This document shows, one piece after another, positions 30,042 to 38,235 of a stretch of 64,000 bases of DNA. Source of the stretch: Sorangium cellulosum (GTDB lineage: Bacteria; Myxococcota_A; Polyangia; Polyangiales; Polyangiaceae); contig NZ_CP012673.1 in assembly GCF_002950945.1 (NCBI RefSeq), positions 6,323,001 through 6,387,000 on the forward strand. Reading direction: 5' to 3'. The notes under the pieces were generated by a model. The model searched no databases. It saw only the letters and a list, made by a program, of their open reading frames with translations, and was not told the origin of the DNA. Every line of letters begins with the position of its first letter. Position 1 is the first letter of the stretch. The position numbers were made by a program, and so were the translations under genes.

Positions 30042-31360
30042 CAGAACACCACCCCGAGCGTCGTCCCGCCCGCGACGAGGACGCCGCGCGTGTGCACGAC
30101 CCCGCCGGCGGCGCCTGCCCCGGCGCCGCCGTCCTGCTTGTGATGCGCGCGCGGCAGGAGCAGCTGCACCTCGGTGAACACGTCCAGCGTCAGCCGCGGC
30201 AGCGGCGCGGCGAGCGCGAGCCCGTAGCCGAGCGAGAGCGCGACGCGGGCGTTGTCATAGAGGTTCGACGCGCCCGTCTGCTCGGGCGCGGGCGACGGCT
30301 CGAAGAAGGCGCCGCCGCGCACGTGCGCCGTGGCCCCGGGCCGCAGCGCGAGGCTGCGCTCCACGCCGGCGCGCGCCACCACGGTGTCCGAGTACCCCGG
30401 ATCCGCGGGCCCCGGCGCCGCGCACGAGCCGGCGAACGGCTCGCCCGTCTCGGGGTCGACCTCGGGGCAGCGCACCGTCGCCTCGACGGGGCCGGGGTAG
30501 TCCGACCAGCGCTTGTACGTCGCGCCGATCGCCACCTTCCACGGGCCGCCTACCCGCGCCACCTCGAGCGCGATCTGCGCCGGATCGTACTGCGCGATCC
30601 CCGCGATGTGGAGCGGCGGCACGGTGAGGCCCCCGAGCTCGTCCGCGTGGATGACGACGTTGAAGCGCCCGACGAGCTCGCCGCGGAACGTGGCCCCGAT
30701 GCGGTAGGCGCCGAGGTCGTAGCTCGCGCCGAGGATCGGCGCGTAGCTCGCGACGAGCGTGTCCTCGACGAGCGTGCCCACGCGGCCCGAGGCGTCGGTC
30801 GCCACCGTCACCGAGCCGGACAGCGCCGCCAGCGCCGCGAAGCCGCCCCCCATCCGGACGCCGTGGCCGATCGAGGCGCCGAGCGCGGCCTGCACCGCGA
30901 CCGACTGGGTGCGATCCGCGATCGGGAACTGCGGCGTCTCCGGGTAGAGGATGCGCCCGCGGACCACCACGTCGAAGGGCGTGAAGAAGCCGAGGCCGAT
31001 CGTCACGCGGTCTTCGAGCGCGCCGCCGAACGGGACCGGCACCGCCGCGCCGATCACGCTGCCGCGCAGCGGCGCGTAGGAGAGCCGCCGGCCGCCGGCG
31101 CGGAGGTCGAAGATCGCGCCCGCGAGCCCCAGCGTCAGCCGGCGCTCGCGGGCCAGGGAGAGCAGCGCCGGGTTCGCGTAGACGGCCTCGTAGCCCTCCG
31201 CGACCGCGGCGCCCGTCGCGCCCATGGCGCTCGCGCGCGCGCCGAAGCCGAGCACGTCCTCCGGCGACGCGTGCGCCGCGCGCGCCGGCGCGAGCACCGC
31301 CGCGAGGACCGCGACGAGGGCAGCGACACCACGCCGCGTCGAGCGGTCCGGGCGAAGCAT
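30041..31360 (-). CDS. FadL/OmpP1-family outer-membrane transporter (copy 2)
   Basis: 439 residues; signal peptide ends ARAAHA. The N-terminal 'EDVLGFGARASAMGATGAAVAEGYEAVYANPALLSLA' is again the FadL-like plug with the NPA motif; the barrel ends in GTTLGVVF. It is divergent enough from copy 1 (which lacks the DPETGEPFAGSC loop) that the pair likely have different substrates or form a two-step route. Divergent from rlmN across 50 bp. Confidence 0.88.
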   Translation of the reverse strand: MLRPDRSTRRGVAALVAVLAAVLAPARAAHASPEDVLGFGARASAMGATGAAVAEGYEAVYANPALLSLARERRLTLGLAGAIFDLRAGGRRLSYAPLRGSVIGAAVPVPFGGALEDRVTIGLGFFTPFDVVVRGRILYPETPQFPIADRTQSVAVQAALGASIGHGVRMGGGFAALAALSGSVTVATDASGRVGTLVEDTLVASYAPILGASYDLGAYRIGATFRGELVGRFNVVIHADELGGLTVPPLHIAGIAQYDPAQIALEVARVGGPWKVAIGATYKRWSDYPGPVEATVRCPEVDPETGEPFAGSCAAPGPADPGYSDTVVARAGVERSLALRPGATAHVRGGAFFEPSPAPEQTGASNLYDNARVALSLGYGLALAAPLPRLTLDVFTEVQLLLPRAHHKQDGGAGAGAAGGVVHTRGVLVAGGTTLGVVF

Positions 31361-31410
31361 GCGCGGGACCGTAGACTGGGCCGCGCTGGCGCGCTAGTCG
31401 GTACTCCCCC

Positions 31411-32709
31411 GTGGATCGCAGCACCGAAAGCACCCCGGACGAACGCCGCCCTCGCCTCGCGCTCCAGGCCGTGCTCCCGGCTGACCTCGCCGCCGCGTGC
31501 GGCATCGATCTCGCGGACGCGCGCCGCATCGTCTCGCTGGCGCACCGCCTCGGCGAGCTGCCCGCCCGCGCGCCCGCGACCGTCCGGCGCGCCGCGCTCG
31601 AGGCCGCGCGCGCGGCGGGCGAGATCAAGACGCTCGCGCTCGTCGAGCGGCGGGCGAGCGCCGAGGATCCGTTCGTGAAGTACGCCTTCCGCCTCGAGGA
31701 CGGCGCGCTGGTGGAGTCGGTGCGCATCCCGCTCGAGCGGCCGGGCCGGTACTCGGCGTGTGTGAGCTCGCAGGTCGGCTGCGCGCTCGCCTGCGCCTTC
31801 TGCGCCACCGGCCGCATGGGCCTCACGCGCAACCTCGAGGCCTGGGAGATCGTCGAGCAGGTGCGGCTCATCCGCCGGGATCTCGGCGCGTCCACCGAGC
31901 GCGCGGGCGGCGCCGCGCGCGTCCACGGCGTGCTGTTCCAGGGCATGGGCGAGCCGCTCGCCAACGCCGACCGGGTCATCCAGGCGATCCGGGTGCTCTC
32001 GGAGCCGAGCGCGCAGGCGATCGACATGCGCAACATCACGGTCTGCACGGCGGGGCTGCCGTCCGGCATCCGGCGGCTCGCGGCCGAGGTCCCCGCGGTC
32101 CGGCTCGGCCTCTCGCTCGGCTCCGTGCGCCCCGGCAGGCGGCGCCAGCTCATGCCGATCGACGGCGCGCACCCGCTCGACGAGGTCCTCGCCGCCGTGG
32201 GCGAGCACGCGCGCGCGACGGGCCACGCGCCCATGTGGGCCTACACGCTCCTCGCGGACCAGAACGACACGGACGAGGACGCCGCGTGCCTGGCGGCGCT
32301 CGCCCGCGGCTTCGCTGCGCAGCACGGCATCTCTCCTCGGCTCAGCCTGATCCCCTACAACACGATCGGCGCGCCCGACGCTCCCCTGCCCTCGCCTTCC
32401 GGCGTCGAGGACGGCAGCGTGGCGGAAAAGAACAGCAGCGCGGCGGAAAAGAACAGCAGCGCGGCGGCCGATCCGTTCGTGCGCTCGGCGCGGCTCGACG
32501 CGTTCCGCGCCATCCTCTCCGCCGCCGGGGTCGGCTCGATCGTGCGCTACTCCGGCGGCGGCGACGTCGGTGCGGCCTGCGGGCAGCTCGCGCGGCCGCA
32601 GGCGGAGGCGCAACGGCCAGGCGGCCGCCGGGCTTCGCCCCGTCCCGGAGCGACGGCGCCGGCCGCTCTCGCCGGTCGCGAGGCCGATCCGCGGCCGCGG
32701 CCGGCGTGA
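31411..32709 (+). CDS. rlmN: 23S rRNA (adenine-C2) methyltransferase, radical SAM
   Basis: 432 residues starting at GTG 31411. The radical-SAM cluster is CALACAFC (C-x3-C-x2-C), followed by ATGRMGLTRNL and FQGMGEPLAN. The methyl-carrying cysteine is in GDVGAACGQLA near the C-terminus, as in RlmN. It methylates A2503 of 23S rRNA (and some tRNAs) using two SAM molecules and a Cys relay. It is longer than most RlmN (about 350-390 residues), with a Pro/Ala/Arg tail and a small in-frame repeat (AEKNSSA twice) in a loop. It precedes tatB by 44 bp. Confidence 0.93.
   Translation: MDRSTESTPDERRPRLALQAVLPADLAAACGIDLADARRIVSLAHRLGELPARAPATVRRAALEAARAAGEIKTLALVERRASAEDPFVKYAFRLEDGALVESVRIPLERPGRYSACVSSQVGCALACAFCATGRMGLTRNLEAWEIVEQVRLIRRDLGASTERAGGAARVHGVLFQGMGEPLANADRVIQAIRVLSEPSAQAIDMRNITVCTAGLPSGIRRLAAEVPAVRLGLSLGSVRPGRRRQLMPIDGAHPLDEVLAAVGEHARATGHAPMWAYTLLADQNDTDEDAACLAALARGFAAQHGISPRLSLIPYNTIGAPDAPLPSPSGVEDGSVAEKNSSAAEKNSSAAADPFVRSARLDAFRAILSAAGVGSIVRYSGGGDVGAACGQLARPQAEAQRPGGRRASPRPGATAPAALAGREADPRPRPA
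32421..32462. repeat. In-frame 21-bp duplication in rlmN
   Basis: Two perfect 21-bp units (32421-32441, 32442-32462) encode Ala-Glu-Lys-Asn-Ser-Ser-Ala. They use AAA and AAG lysine codons in a run that is AT-richer than its surroundings. Confidence 0.85.
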
Positions 32710-32753
32710 GGGTCGCTATGGATCCCCGCCCCTGCGCGCGCTAGCTTGCGCTC

Positions 32754-33443
32754 GTGTTCGGCTTCAGCTTCGGCGAAATCGTGGTGCTCGTCATCGTCGG
32801 GCTCGTGGTGGTGGGCCCGCGGCGGCTGCCCGCCATGATGCGGTCGGCCGGGGGCTGGATCGCCAAGCTGCGCCGGATGACGACCGAGCTCCGGTCGCAG
32901 AGCGGCATCGACGACCTCATCCGCCAGGAGGGCCTGGAGCGCGAGATCCGCGAGCTGCGCGCCCTGTCGCGCGTCAACGTCATCGAGACGCTGGTGAAGC
33001 CCGTCGTCGACGCCGCGTCCGTTGGCACGGTCGTCTCGGCCACGCCGCGCATCCGTCCTCCCGAGCCCGAGCCTGAGCCCGAGCCGATGGTGCAGCCGCT
33101 CCGAGAGCGCGAGTACCCCGTCCTCGGCTGCGACGCGTACGGCGCCGAGATCGAGGGCGAGGCGAGCGGCGCGTCCAGGCCGGCGGCCGCGCAGGATCCC
33201 GCCGCGGAGGCGGCGCCCGCGGCCGCCGCGGAGGTCGCGGTCGCCACGGCGCCCGCGGCCGTCACGGAAGCTGCGGTCGCGACGGCGCCCGCGGCCGTCA
33301 CGGAAGCTGCGGTCGCGACGGCGCCCGCGGCCACCACGGAAGCCGCGGCGGGGAAGGACCCCGCCGCGGCGGTGCCCGCGGTCACGGCAGAGCCGGCGGC
33401 GGCGCCCCAGGGCGCGGCGGCTGCGAGCGGAGCAGCATCATGA
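32754..33443 (+). CDS. tatB: Sec-independent translocase subunit TatB (TatA/B family)
   Basis: 229 residues from GTG 32754. The N-terminus FGFSFGEIVVLVIVGLVVVGPRRLP is the TatA/B transmembrane helix with the conserved Gly-Pro hinge and FGF/Glu at position 8, then an amphipathic helix (about 24-60). The C-terminal 120 residues are an Ala/Pro/Val-rich tail with 12-residue repeats. TatB with TatC recognises twin-arginine signal peptides. The next gene starts within its stop (ATGA), confirming pairing with tatC; TatB rather than TatA because of length and this pairing. Confidence 0.9.
   Translation: MFGFSFGEIVVLVIVGLVVVGPRRLPAMMRSAGGWIAKLRRMTTELRSQSGIDDLIRQEGLEREIRELRALSRVNVIETLVKPVVDAASVGTVVSATPRIRPPEPEPEPEPMVQPLREREYPVLGCDAYGAEIEGEASGASRPAAAQDPAAEAAPAAAAEVAVATAPAAVTEAAVATAPAAVTEAAVATAPAATTEAAAGKDPAAAVPAVTAEPAAAPQGAAAASGAAS
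33246..33345. repeat. In-frame 36-bp minisatellite in the tatB tail
   Basis: Two identical 36-bp units (33246-33281, 33282-33317) and most of a third, coding for a 12-residue Ala/Val/Pro/Thr/Glu unit. Confidence 0.85.
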
Positions 33444-34330
33444 GCCAGGAGCAGGCGACGGCAGTGAAGAGCGGCGCCGCGGAGGCCGCGGGCAGCACCG
33501 GCGACGGCGAGGTGGATCCCACCGAGGACAAGCCGATGTCGTTCTGGGAGCACCTCGACGAGCTTCGCAAGCGGCTCGTCCGGAGCGTCCTTGTCTTCTT
33601 CGCGGCCTGCATGGTGGGGTGGGAGGTGCGCGAGAAGCTCCTGCACTTCCTGACCGTCCCGTTCGTGCAGGCGTGGAAGGAGCAGAACCTCCCCGGCAGC
33701 CCGTCGCTCCACTTCGGCGCGCCCGCGGCGGCGTTCGTCGCCTACTTCAAGCTGTCGATGATCGGCGGCGCTGCGCTGGCGTCGCCGTTCATCTTCTACC
33801 AGCTGTGGTCGTTCGTCGCGCCTGGCCTCTACGCCCGCGAGAAGCGTTACGTCATCCCGTTCGTCCTGTTCTCGACGATCCTGTTCGTGGGCGGCGGCCT
33901 CTTCGGCTGGCGCGCGGCCTTCCCGATCTCGTTCGGCTACTTCCTCAGCATGGCCGGCACGGTCGGCGGTGATGGGGTCACGATCACGCCGACGGTCATG
34001 ATGGGCGACTACCTCGACTTCGTCGCCCAGCTCCTGATGGGCTTCGGGATCATCTTCGAGATCCCGCTGATCGTGCTGTTCCTCTCGATCGCCGGGGTGA
34101 TCAACTACCTCCAGCTCATCCTGTTCGGTCGCTGGTTCGTGTTCGTCGCGTTCGTCCTCGCCGCCATCCTGACGCCGCCGGACATCACCAGCCAGCTCGT
34201 CATGGCCGTCCCGATGTGCCTGCTCTACGTGGTCTCGATCGGCCTGGCCTACGTGTTCGGCAAGCCGCCGACCGACGCGCAGCGCGCGGCGTACAAGAAG
34301 CGCAAGGAGAAGGAAGTCTCCAAGGGCTGA
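33440..34330 (+). CDS. tatC: Twin-arginine translocase subunit TatC
   Basis: 296 residues. Family hallmarks: MSFWEHLDELRKRLVRS (the SFxEHLxELRxR motif), six hydrophobic helices, FYQLWSFVAPGLYAREKRYV, and GFGIIFEIPLIV, YVFGKPPTDAQ at the end. TatC is the receptor for folded proteins carrying twin-arginine signals. It overlaps tatB by four bases and converges on lgt. An N-terminal acidic extension of 30 residues is longer than in E. coli. Confidence 0.96.
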   Translation: MSQEQATAVKSGAAEAAGSTGDGEVDPTEDKPMSFWEHLDELRKRLVRSVLVFFAACMVGWEVREKLLHFLTVPFVQAWKEQNLPGSPSLHFGAPAAAFVAYFKLSMIGGAALASPFIFYQLWSFVAPGLYAREKRYVIPFVLFSTILFVGGGLFGWRAAFPISFGYFLSMAGTVGGDGVTITPTVMMGDYLDFVAQLLMGFGIIFEIPLIVLFLSIAGVINYLQLILFGRWFVFVAFVLAAILTPPDITSQLVMAVPMCLLYVVSIGLAYVFGKPPTDAQRAAYKKRKEKEVSKG

Positions 34331-34437
34331 CGGCCCGGCGCGGCGGCCGGATGCCGGCGCGGCGGCTCGGAGGCGCCGGCGCGGCGCTCAGGCCGCAGGC
34401 GCCGGCGCGGCGCTCAGGTCGTAGCCGCCGGCGCGGC

Positions 34438-34563
34438 GCTCAGGCCGCAGACGCCGGCGCTCAGGCCGCAGACGCCGGCGCTCAGGCCGCAGACGCCGGC
34501 GCTCAGGCCGCAGACGCCGGCGCTCAGGCCGCAGACGTCGGCGCTCAGGTCGCAGGCGCCGGC
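34438..34563. repeat. 21-bp tandem repeat, six copies, at the tatC/lgt convergence
   Basis: Six units of 21 bp start at 34438, 34459, 34480, 34501, 34522 and 34543, with the core gctcaggccgcagacgccgg; the last is diverged. The last unit enters the 3' end of lgt and supplies its final codons. Looser copies extend upstream to about 34380. Confidence 0.9.
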
Positions 34564-35486
34564 GCGGCGGGCGGCGCCGCCTTCCGGCTCCGCGCCACGT
34601 GGATCGCGACCGCGACACCGGCCATCGCGAGCCCGATGAGCTGCGACGTGGACAGGCCGAGGAGGCCGCCGCGATCGTCGGCGCGCACGAACTCGAGCGT
34701 GAAGCGCCCGAGCGCGTAGAGGCCGAGGAACGTCGCGAAGACCTGCCCGTCGTAGCGCTTCCGGCCGTGCACGTAGAGCAGGCAGATCGCCGCGATCGCG
34801 AACGACATCGCCGACTCGTAGATCTGCGTCGGGTGGACGGGGTGCGACGGCGCGCGCGCGCTCGCGAGCTCCTGCAGCTTGAACTGCGCCTCGCTGGCGG
34901 GGCTGTTCGGCGGGAAGGAGAGCCCGAGCGGCCCGTCGGTGCGCAGGCCGAAGCAGCAGCCGGCGAGCAGGCAGCCCATCCGGCCGAACCCGAGGCCCAG
35001 CGGGACGGCGAAGCCCGCCATGTCCGCCGCCTTCCAGAACGGGAACCGGTCGCGCTTGAGCAGCCAGTACGCCGCCGCCGACGCGCCGAGGAAGCCGCCG
35101 TAGTACGTGAGGCCTCCGGCCCAGAACTTCGCCCAGGCGAAGCAGTCGCGCTCGGTCGGGTGGCAGACCCCCTTCGCGGCGTCCCAGACGCCGTGGTACC
35201 GCGGCGCGCAGAGCGCCTGCTCCACCTTCCAGTCGACCTGCGACGGATCCGTGCACAGGTGCACGTAATCCCAGAAGTATCCGTCGGCGACGACGTGGAG
35301 GAGCCGGCTGCCGATCACGCCCGCGAGCAGGCACGCGAGCCCCAGATCGACGACCACGTCCGGATCCTCGCCGATCCGGCGCGCCCACAGCGCGCCGACC
35401 GCGGTCGCGAAGAGGAAGCCGGCGAGGAGCAGCAGGAAATAGGCAGGGAACGCGACGTCGAGCAGGCGAAACAGCTCGGGGCGCAT
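34545..35486 (-). CDS. lgt: Prolipoprotein diacylglyceryl transferase
   Basis: 313 residues. Multiple membrane helices; GLTYYGGFLGASAAAYW and GFAVPLGLGFGRMGCLLAGCCFG correspond to the Lgt signature (GRxGNFxxxE-like region with a Cys-rich variant), and HPTQIYESA is the conserved HPxQLYE motif. It transfers diacylglycerol from phosphatidylglycerol to the lipobox cysteine, the first step of lipoprotein maturation. It starts 1 bp after lspA ends, so both steps are coded in one operon. The C-terminal 'APPAAPAPAT' comes from the tandem repeat. Confidence 0.93.
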   Translation of the reverse strand: MRPELFRLLDVAFPAYFLLLLAGFLFATAVGALWARRIGEDPDVVVDLGLACLLAGVIGSRLLHVVADGYFWDYVHLCTDPSQVDWKVEQALCAPRYHGVWDAAKGVCHPTERDCFAWAKFWAGGLTYYGGFLGASAAAYWLLKRDRFPFWKAADMAGFAVPLGLGFGRMGCLLAGCCFGLRTDGPLGLSFPPNSPASEAQFKLQELASARAPSHPVHPTQIYESAMSFAIAAICLLYVHGRKRYDGQVFATFLGLYALGRFTLEFVRADDRGGLLGLSTSQLIGLAMAGVAVAIHVARSRKAAPPAAPAPAT

Positions 35487-35487
35487 G

Positions 35488-36234
35488 TCAGCCTGCGGAG
35501 GCCTTCGCCCCGGGCGCGCCGGAGGGCTTCTGCGGGAGCTCGGCGCGGCGCGGCGTGAACATGTCGATCGCCATCAACCCGACGCCCACGACGATCGCGA
35601 TGTCGGCGACGTTGAACGTCGGCCACACGAACGACGGGGTGAACCGGACCTGGATGAAGTCGACCACGTACCCGTAACGGATCCGGTCGACGAGGTTCCC
35701 GAGCGCGCCGCCGAGCACGAGCGGCAGCCCCCACTTGAGGGCGATCTGGGACGGGTGGAGCTTCCGGTAGAGCGACACGATGAAGACGATCGCGGCGAGC
35801 GAGATCAGCAGGAAGAAGGGGCGGCGGATCGCCTCGCTCTCGTCGCCCAGGATCCCCCACGCCCCGCCGTGGTTCTTCGCGAAGATCATGTTCAGGTGAT
35901 CCTTGATCACCTCGATCCTCCGGAGCGCGAACGGCCGCGCGCCTTCGGCGAGATCGGTGAGCGGCCGCGGCTCCAGCCGGTCCTTGGCCCACCACTTCGT
36001 GGCGAGGTCGAGGGCGAGCGTGACCGCGGAGACGGAGAGCAGGAACACGTACGACGGGCGGTAAGCCGGCGCCGCCGGCGCGACCACGTCGTCGCCGGCG
36101 CCCTCGTCCGGCGCGGGCCCGCGCGCTCCCAGCGGCTCGCCCTCCGGCGACGGCTCGCGTGCGGAGCGCTCCAGCTCCGAGTCGGCACCTTTCGTCTCCA
36201 CGGCAGGATCTCGCGGCGTCGCGTCTTCGGTCAT
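35488..36234 (-). CDS. lspA: Lipoprotein signal peptidase II (copy nearer lgt)
   Basis: 248 residues. Four membrane helices with both catalytic aspartates: GNLVDRIRYGYVVDFI and FNVADIAIVVG, plus the NHGGAWGIL loop. An acidic, disordered N-terminal extension of about 60 residues precedes helix 1. It cleaves lipidated prolipoproteins. Paralogue of the next upstream gene; both keep the catalytic residues. Confidence 0.94.
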   Translation of the reverse strand: MTEDATPRDPAVETKGADSELERSAREPSPEGEPLGARGPAPDEGAGDDVVAPAAPAYRPSYVFLLSVSAVTLALDLATKWWAKDRLEPRPLTDLAEGARPFALRRIEVIKDHLNMIFAKNHGGAWGILGDESEAIRRPFFLLISLAAIVFIVSLYRKLHPSQIALKWGLPLVLGGALGNLVDRIRYGYVVDFIQVRFTPSFVWPTFNVADIAIVVGVGLMAIDMFTPRRAELPQKPSGAPGAKASAG

Positions 36235-36423
36235 GCGGAACGCGTTCCTCTACGACAAACCGAGCGCTCCCGCAAAGCCTTCCCTCCGCGAGCGCCATCG
36301 CCCCCTGCCCGCGCCACCTAACCTGTGCGCCCGGCACACCCGGCACGCCCGGCAGGCGCGCCCCTCCCTTCTCCTGAATCCGTGTTCCCCCGTCTCCGGT
36401 ACATGCGTCGGTAGCTGCGTCCC

Positions 36424-36550
36424 AGAGCGGCGGTCACCCGCACAGGAGACGGGCCCAGATCGGCGTTTTCGGCGCGCAAGCGCACTCCTGTGCGCTGAGC
36501 ACCGAAAACGTCGAGATGGGCCCGTCTCCGAAGCGGGTGACCGCCGCTCT
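36424..36550. repeat. 127-bp imperfect palindrome between the two lspA genes
   Basis: Nested arms pair across the whole element: agagcggcggtcacccgc (36424-36441) with its exact complement at 36533-36550; ggagacgggccca (36445-36457) with 36517-36529; cgttttcgg (36464-36472) with 36502-36510; agcgcac (36479-36485) with gtgcgct (36490-36496) around a tcct tip. It occupies most of the 314-bp gap (36235-36548), which otherwise holds nothing recognisable, and its right edge supplies the first two bases of the stop codon of the upstream lspA copy. This looks like a MITE or REP-type element. Confidence 0.92.
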
Positions 36551-37238
36551 AGGGCGGGGGCGCATCCGTCGGGAGCGGAGGGGCGGGGTCGCCGGCCCCT
36601 GGTGCCGCGGCCGCGTCGCGCGCGTCGGGCGACGGCGCGCTGCGGGCCGAGGCGATCATGTCGATGGACATCAGGATGACCCCGGCGACGATCGCGATGT
36701 CGGCGACGTTGAACGTCGGCCAGTGGAGCTCCTGGCCGCCACGGGTGAGGTACATGTCGATGAAATCGATCACCCAGCCGTACCGGATCCGGTCGACCAG
36801 GTTGCCCATCGCGCCGCCGAGCGCCAGCGCGAGCCCCCACTTCATCGCGGTCTGGTCCCGGTGGAGGCGCCGGTAGATCGAGAAGATGAAGACGATCGCC
36901 GCGGCGGACACGAACAGGAAGAACGGCCGCCGCAAGCCGTCCGGAAGGCCGCGCAGGAAGCTCCAGGCGCCGCCGGGGTTCTGCGCGAAGATCATATCCA
37001 GGTGGCCCGGGATGACCGTGAAGGTCTTGGCGCCCCCCCGCTTCGGATCGAACCCGGCGAGCCGCGCGTACGCCCACGCCTTCGTCGCCAGATCGGCGGC
37101 GCACGAGACGGACGCCACGACCGCGAGGAACACGAGCGAGGCCCGCTCACCCCCGGGGAGCTCGTCGGTCGGGCGCGCGACGAGCGGCGCGTGGGATCCC
37201 TGCGACACGGGCGCGACGGGCGATGCGTCGGACGACAT
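36549..37238 (-). CDS. lspA: Lipoprotein signal peptidase II (second copy)
   Basis: 229 residues from the ATG at 37238, preceded by gcgagggg; a 12-codon longer start is less likely. The catalytic motifs GNLVDRIRYGWVIDFI and FNVADIAIVAG and the NPGGAWSFL loop are intact. It differs from copy 1 in its N-terminus and in a TRGGQELHW insert. Tandem duplicate of lspA; the two may serve different lipoprotein sets or be a dosage pair. The C-terminal Pro/Ala tail ends in the palindrome. Confidence 0.93.
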   Translation of the reverse strand: MSSDASPVAPVSQGSHAPLVARPTDELPGGERASLVFLAVVASVSCAADLATKAWAYARLAGFDPKRGGAKTFTVIPGHLDMIFAQNPGGAWSFLRGLPDGLRRPFFLFVSAAAIVFIFSIYRRLHRDQTAMKWGLALALGGAMGNLVDRIRYGWVIDFIDMYLTRGGQELHWPTFNVADIAIVAGVILMSIDMIASARSAPSPDARDAAAAPGAGDPAPPLPTDAPPP

Positions 37239-37285
37239 CCCCTCGCTTCTACGCGATGGAGTCGCGCGGAGCAAACGCGCTTCCG

Positions 37286-37353
37286 GCGCAGCGTCGCCGC
37301 GCGGTTTGTGCGCAGCGTCGCCGCGTGGTTTGTGCGCAGCGTCGCCGCGCGGC
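37286..37353. repeat. 24-bp tandem repeat (2.8 copies)
   Basis: Units at 37286-37309, 37310-37333 and 37334-37353 with the core gcgcagcgtcgccgcg. It fills the gap between lspA copy 2 and the DUF4398 lipoprotein gene and stops just before the latter's stop codon. Confidence 0.9.
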
Positions 37354-37356
37354 TCG

Positions 37357-37851
37357 TCACCGCCGGTCCAGGATCGCCGGCGGGTGCACCGCGATGCCCC
37401 CGCGGGCCGGCGCCTTCCTCTCCCGGCCGCGCGGCGCCGCCGGTCGCTGCGGCGCCGGCTCGTCGGGCTGCCGCCGCGGGCCCGGCGCCGCGTCGGCCTG
37501 CCGGCGCAGCGCGATATGCACCTCGCCGTACACCTGCAGCGCCGCGCCGCGCAGCCTCTCCGCGGCCGCCGTGCTCCCGAGCGACTCGGCCAGCTGCGCC
37601 CTGCGCTCCGCGATGTAGGCGAGATCTCTCGCCTCGGCGGAGCCGAGGTCGCCGGTGAACGCGCGCTCGGCGCGCTCGAGCGCCTCGCGGGCGCCGTGCA
37701 GGTCGACGGGCGCGAGCTCCGCCGCGGCGCTCTTCCGGGCGCGCTCGTAGCTCTTCCTCGCGTGGAGGAGCTCCGCCGGCGGCGGAGCGCTCGCGCACCC
37801 CGCGAGCCCGCCGAGGAGCAAGATGGCCAGTATCCACCGATGGCTTCGCAT
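37357..37851 (-). CDS. DUF4398-type lipoprotein
   Basis: 164 residues. Signal peptide with lipobox LAGC (Cys19), then the DUF4398 pattern PPPAELLHARKSYERARKSAAAELAPVDLHGAREALERAERAF (given here in parts: ARKSYERA, APVDLHGA, LERAERAF). The C-terminal 50 residues are Pro/Arg-rich and disordered. DUF4398 lipoproteins are periplasmic helical proteins, often fused to or beside OmpA-like domains; no such domain follows here. 27 bp downstream of a related gene. Confidence 0.8.
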   Translation of the reverse strand: MRSHRWILAILLLGGLAGCASAPPPAELLHARKSYERARKSAAAELAPVDLHGAREALERAERAFTGDLGSAEARDLAYIAERRAQLAESLGSTAAAERLRGAALQVYGEVHIALRRQADAAPGPRRQPDEPAPQRPAAPRGRERKAPARGGIAVHPPAILDRR

Positions 37852-37878
37852 GATCCCGCGCCTCCTTCCGCGGGTCCG

Positions 37879-38235
37879 CTAGCGGAGCCCCTGCTGGTGG
37901 ATGGCCTCGACCTCGTGGAGCGCCTCGCGCGCGAGCGCCTCGGCCCGCTCCTCGCGCGCGAAGGCGAGCGCGAGCTCCGCGTCCGCCTGGGCGCGCATCA
38001 GCAGGAGCCGCGCCCGCTCCCGGGCGCCCTCGGCCGACAGCCGCTCGGCGCGCAGCAGCTGCTCCCGCGCCAGGCGGAGGTGGAGGTCCGCCCGCGGGAT
38101 CATGTCGGCGCCGACCTCCTCGGCGGCTCGAATCGACGCCTGCGACGCGATGAGCCGCTCGTGGAAGGCCGGCGCGCGCGCGGCGCACCCCGCCGCCGAC
38201 GCGCCGAGGAGCGTCAAGAACACGGTCTTTCTCAT
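37879..38235 (-). CDS. DUF4398-like small helical lipoprotein
   Basis: 118 residues from the ATG at 38235; longer in-frame starts lack a signal peptide. Lipobox AAGC (Cys18) after MRKTVFLTLLGAS. The mature part is almost all charged amphipathic helix (FHERLIASQASIRAAEEVGADMIPRADLHLRLAREQLLRAERL in part) with the DUF4398-like 'A-x2-LHLRLAREQL' pattern. First gene of a probable operon running through the second lipoprotein to lspA-lspA-lgt. Function unknown. Confidence 0.75.
   Translation of the reverse strand: MRKTVFLTLLGASAAGCAARAPAFHERLIASQASIRAAEEVGADMIPRADLHLRLAREQLLRAERLSAEGARERARLLLMRAQADAELALAFAREERAEALAREALHEVEAIHQQGLR

Noticed and set aside
36424..36550. Rho-independent terminator
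   Set aside because: The stem is over 100 bases long with several bulges and no T-run, too long for a normal terminator.
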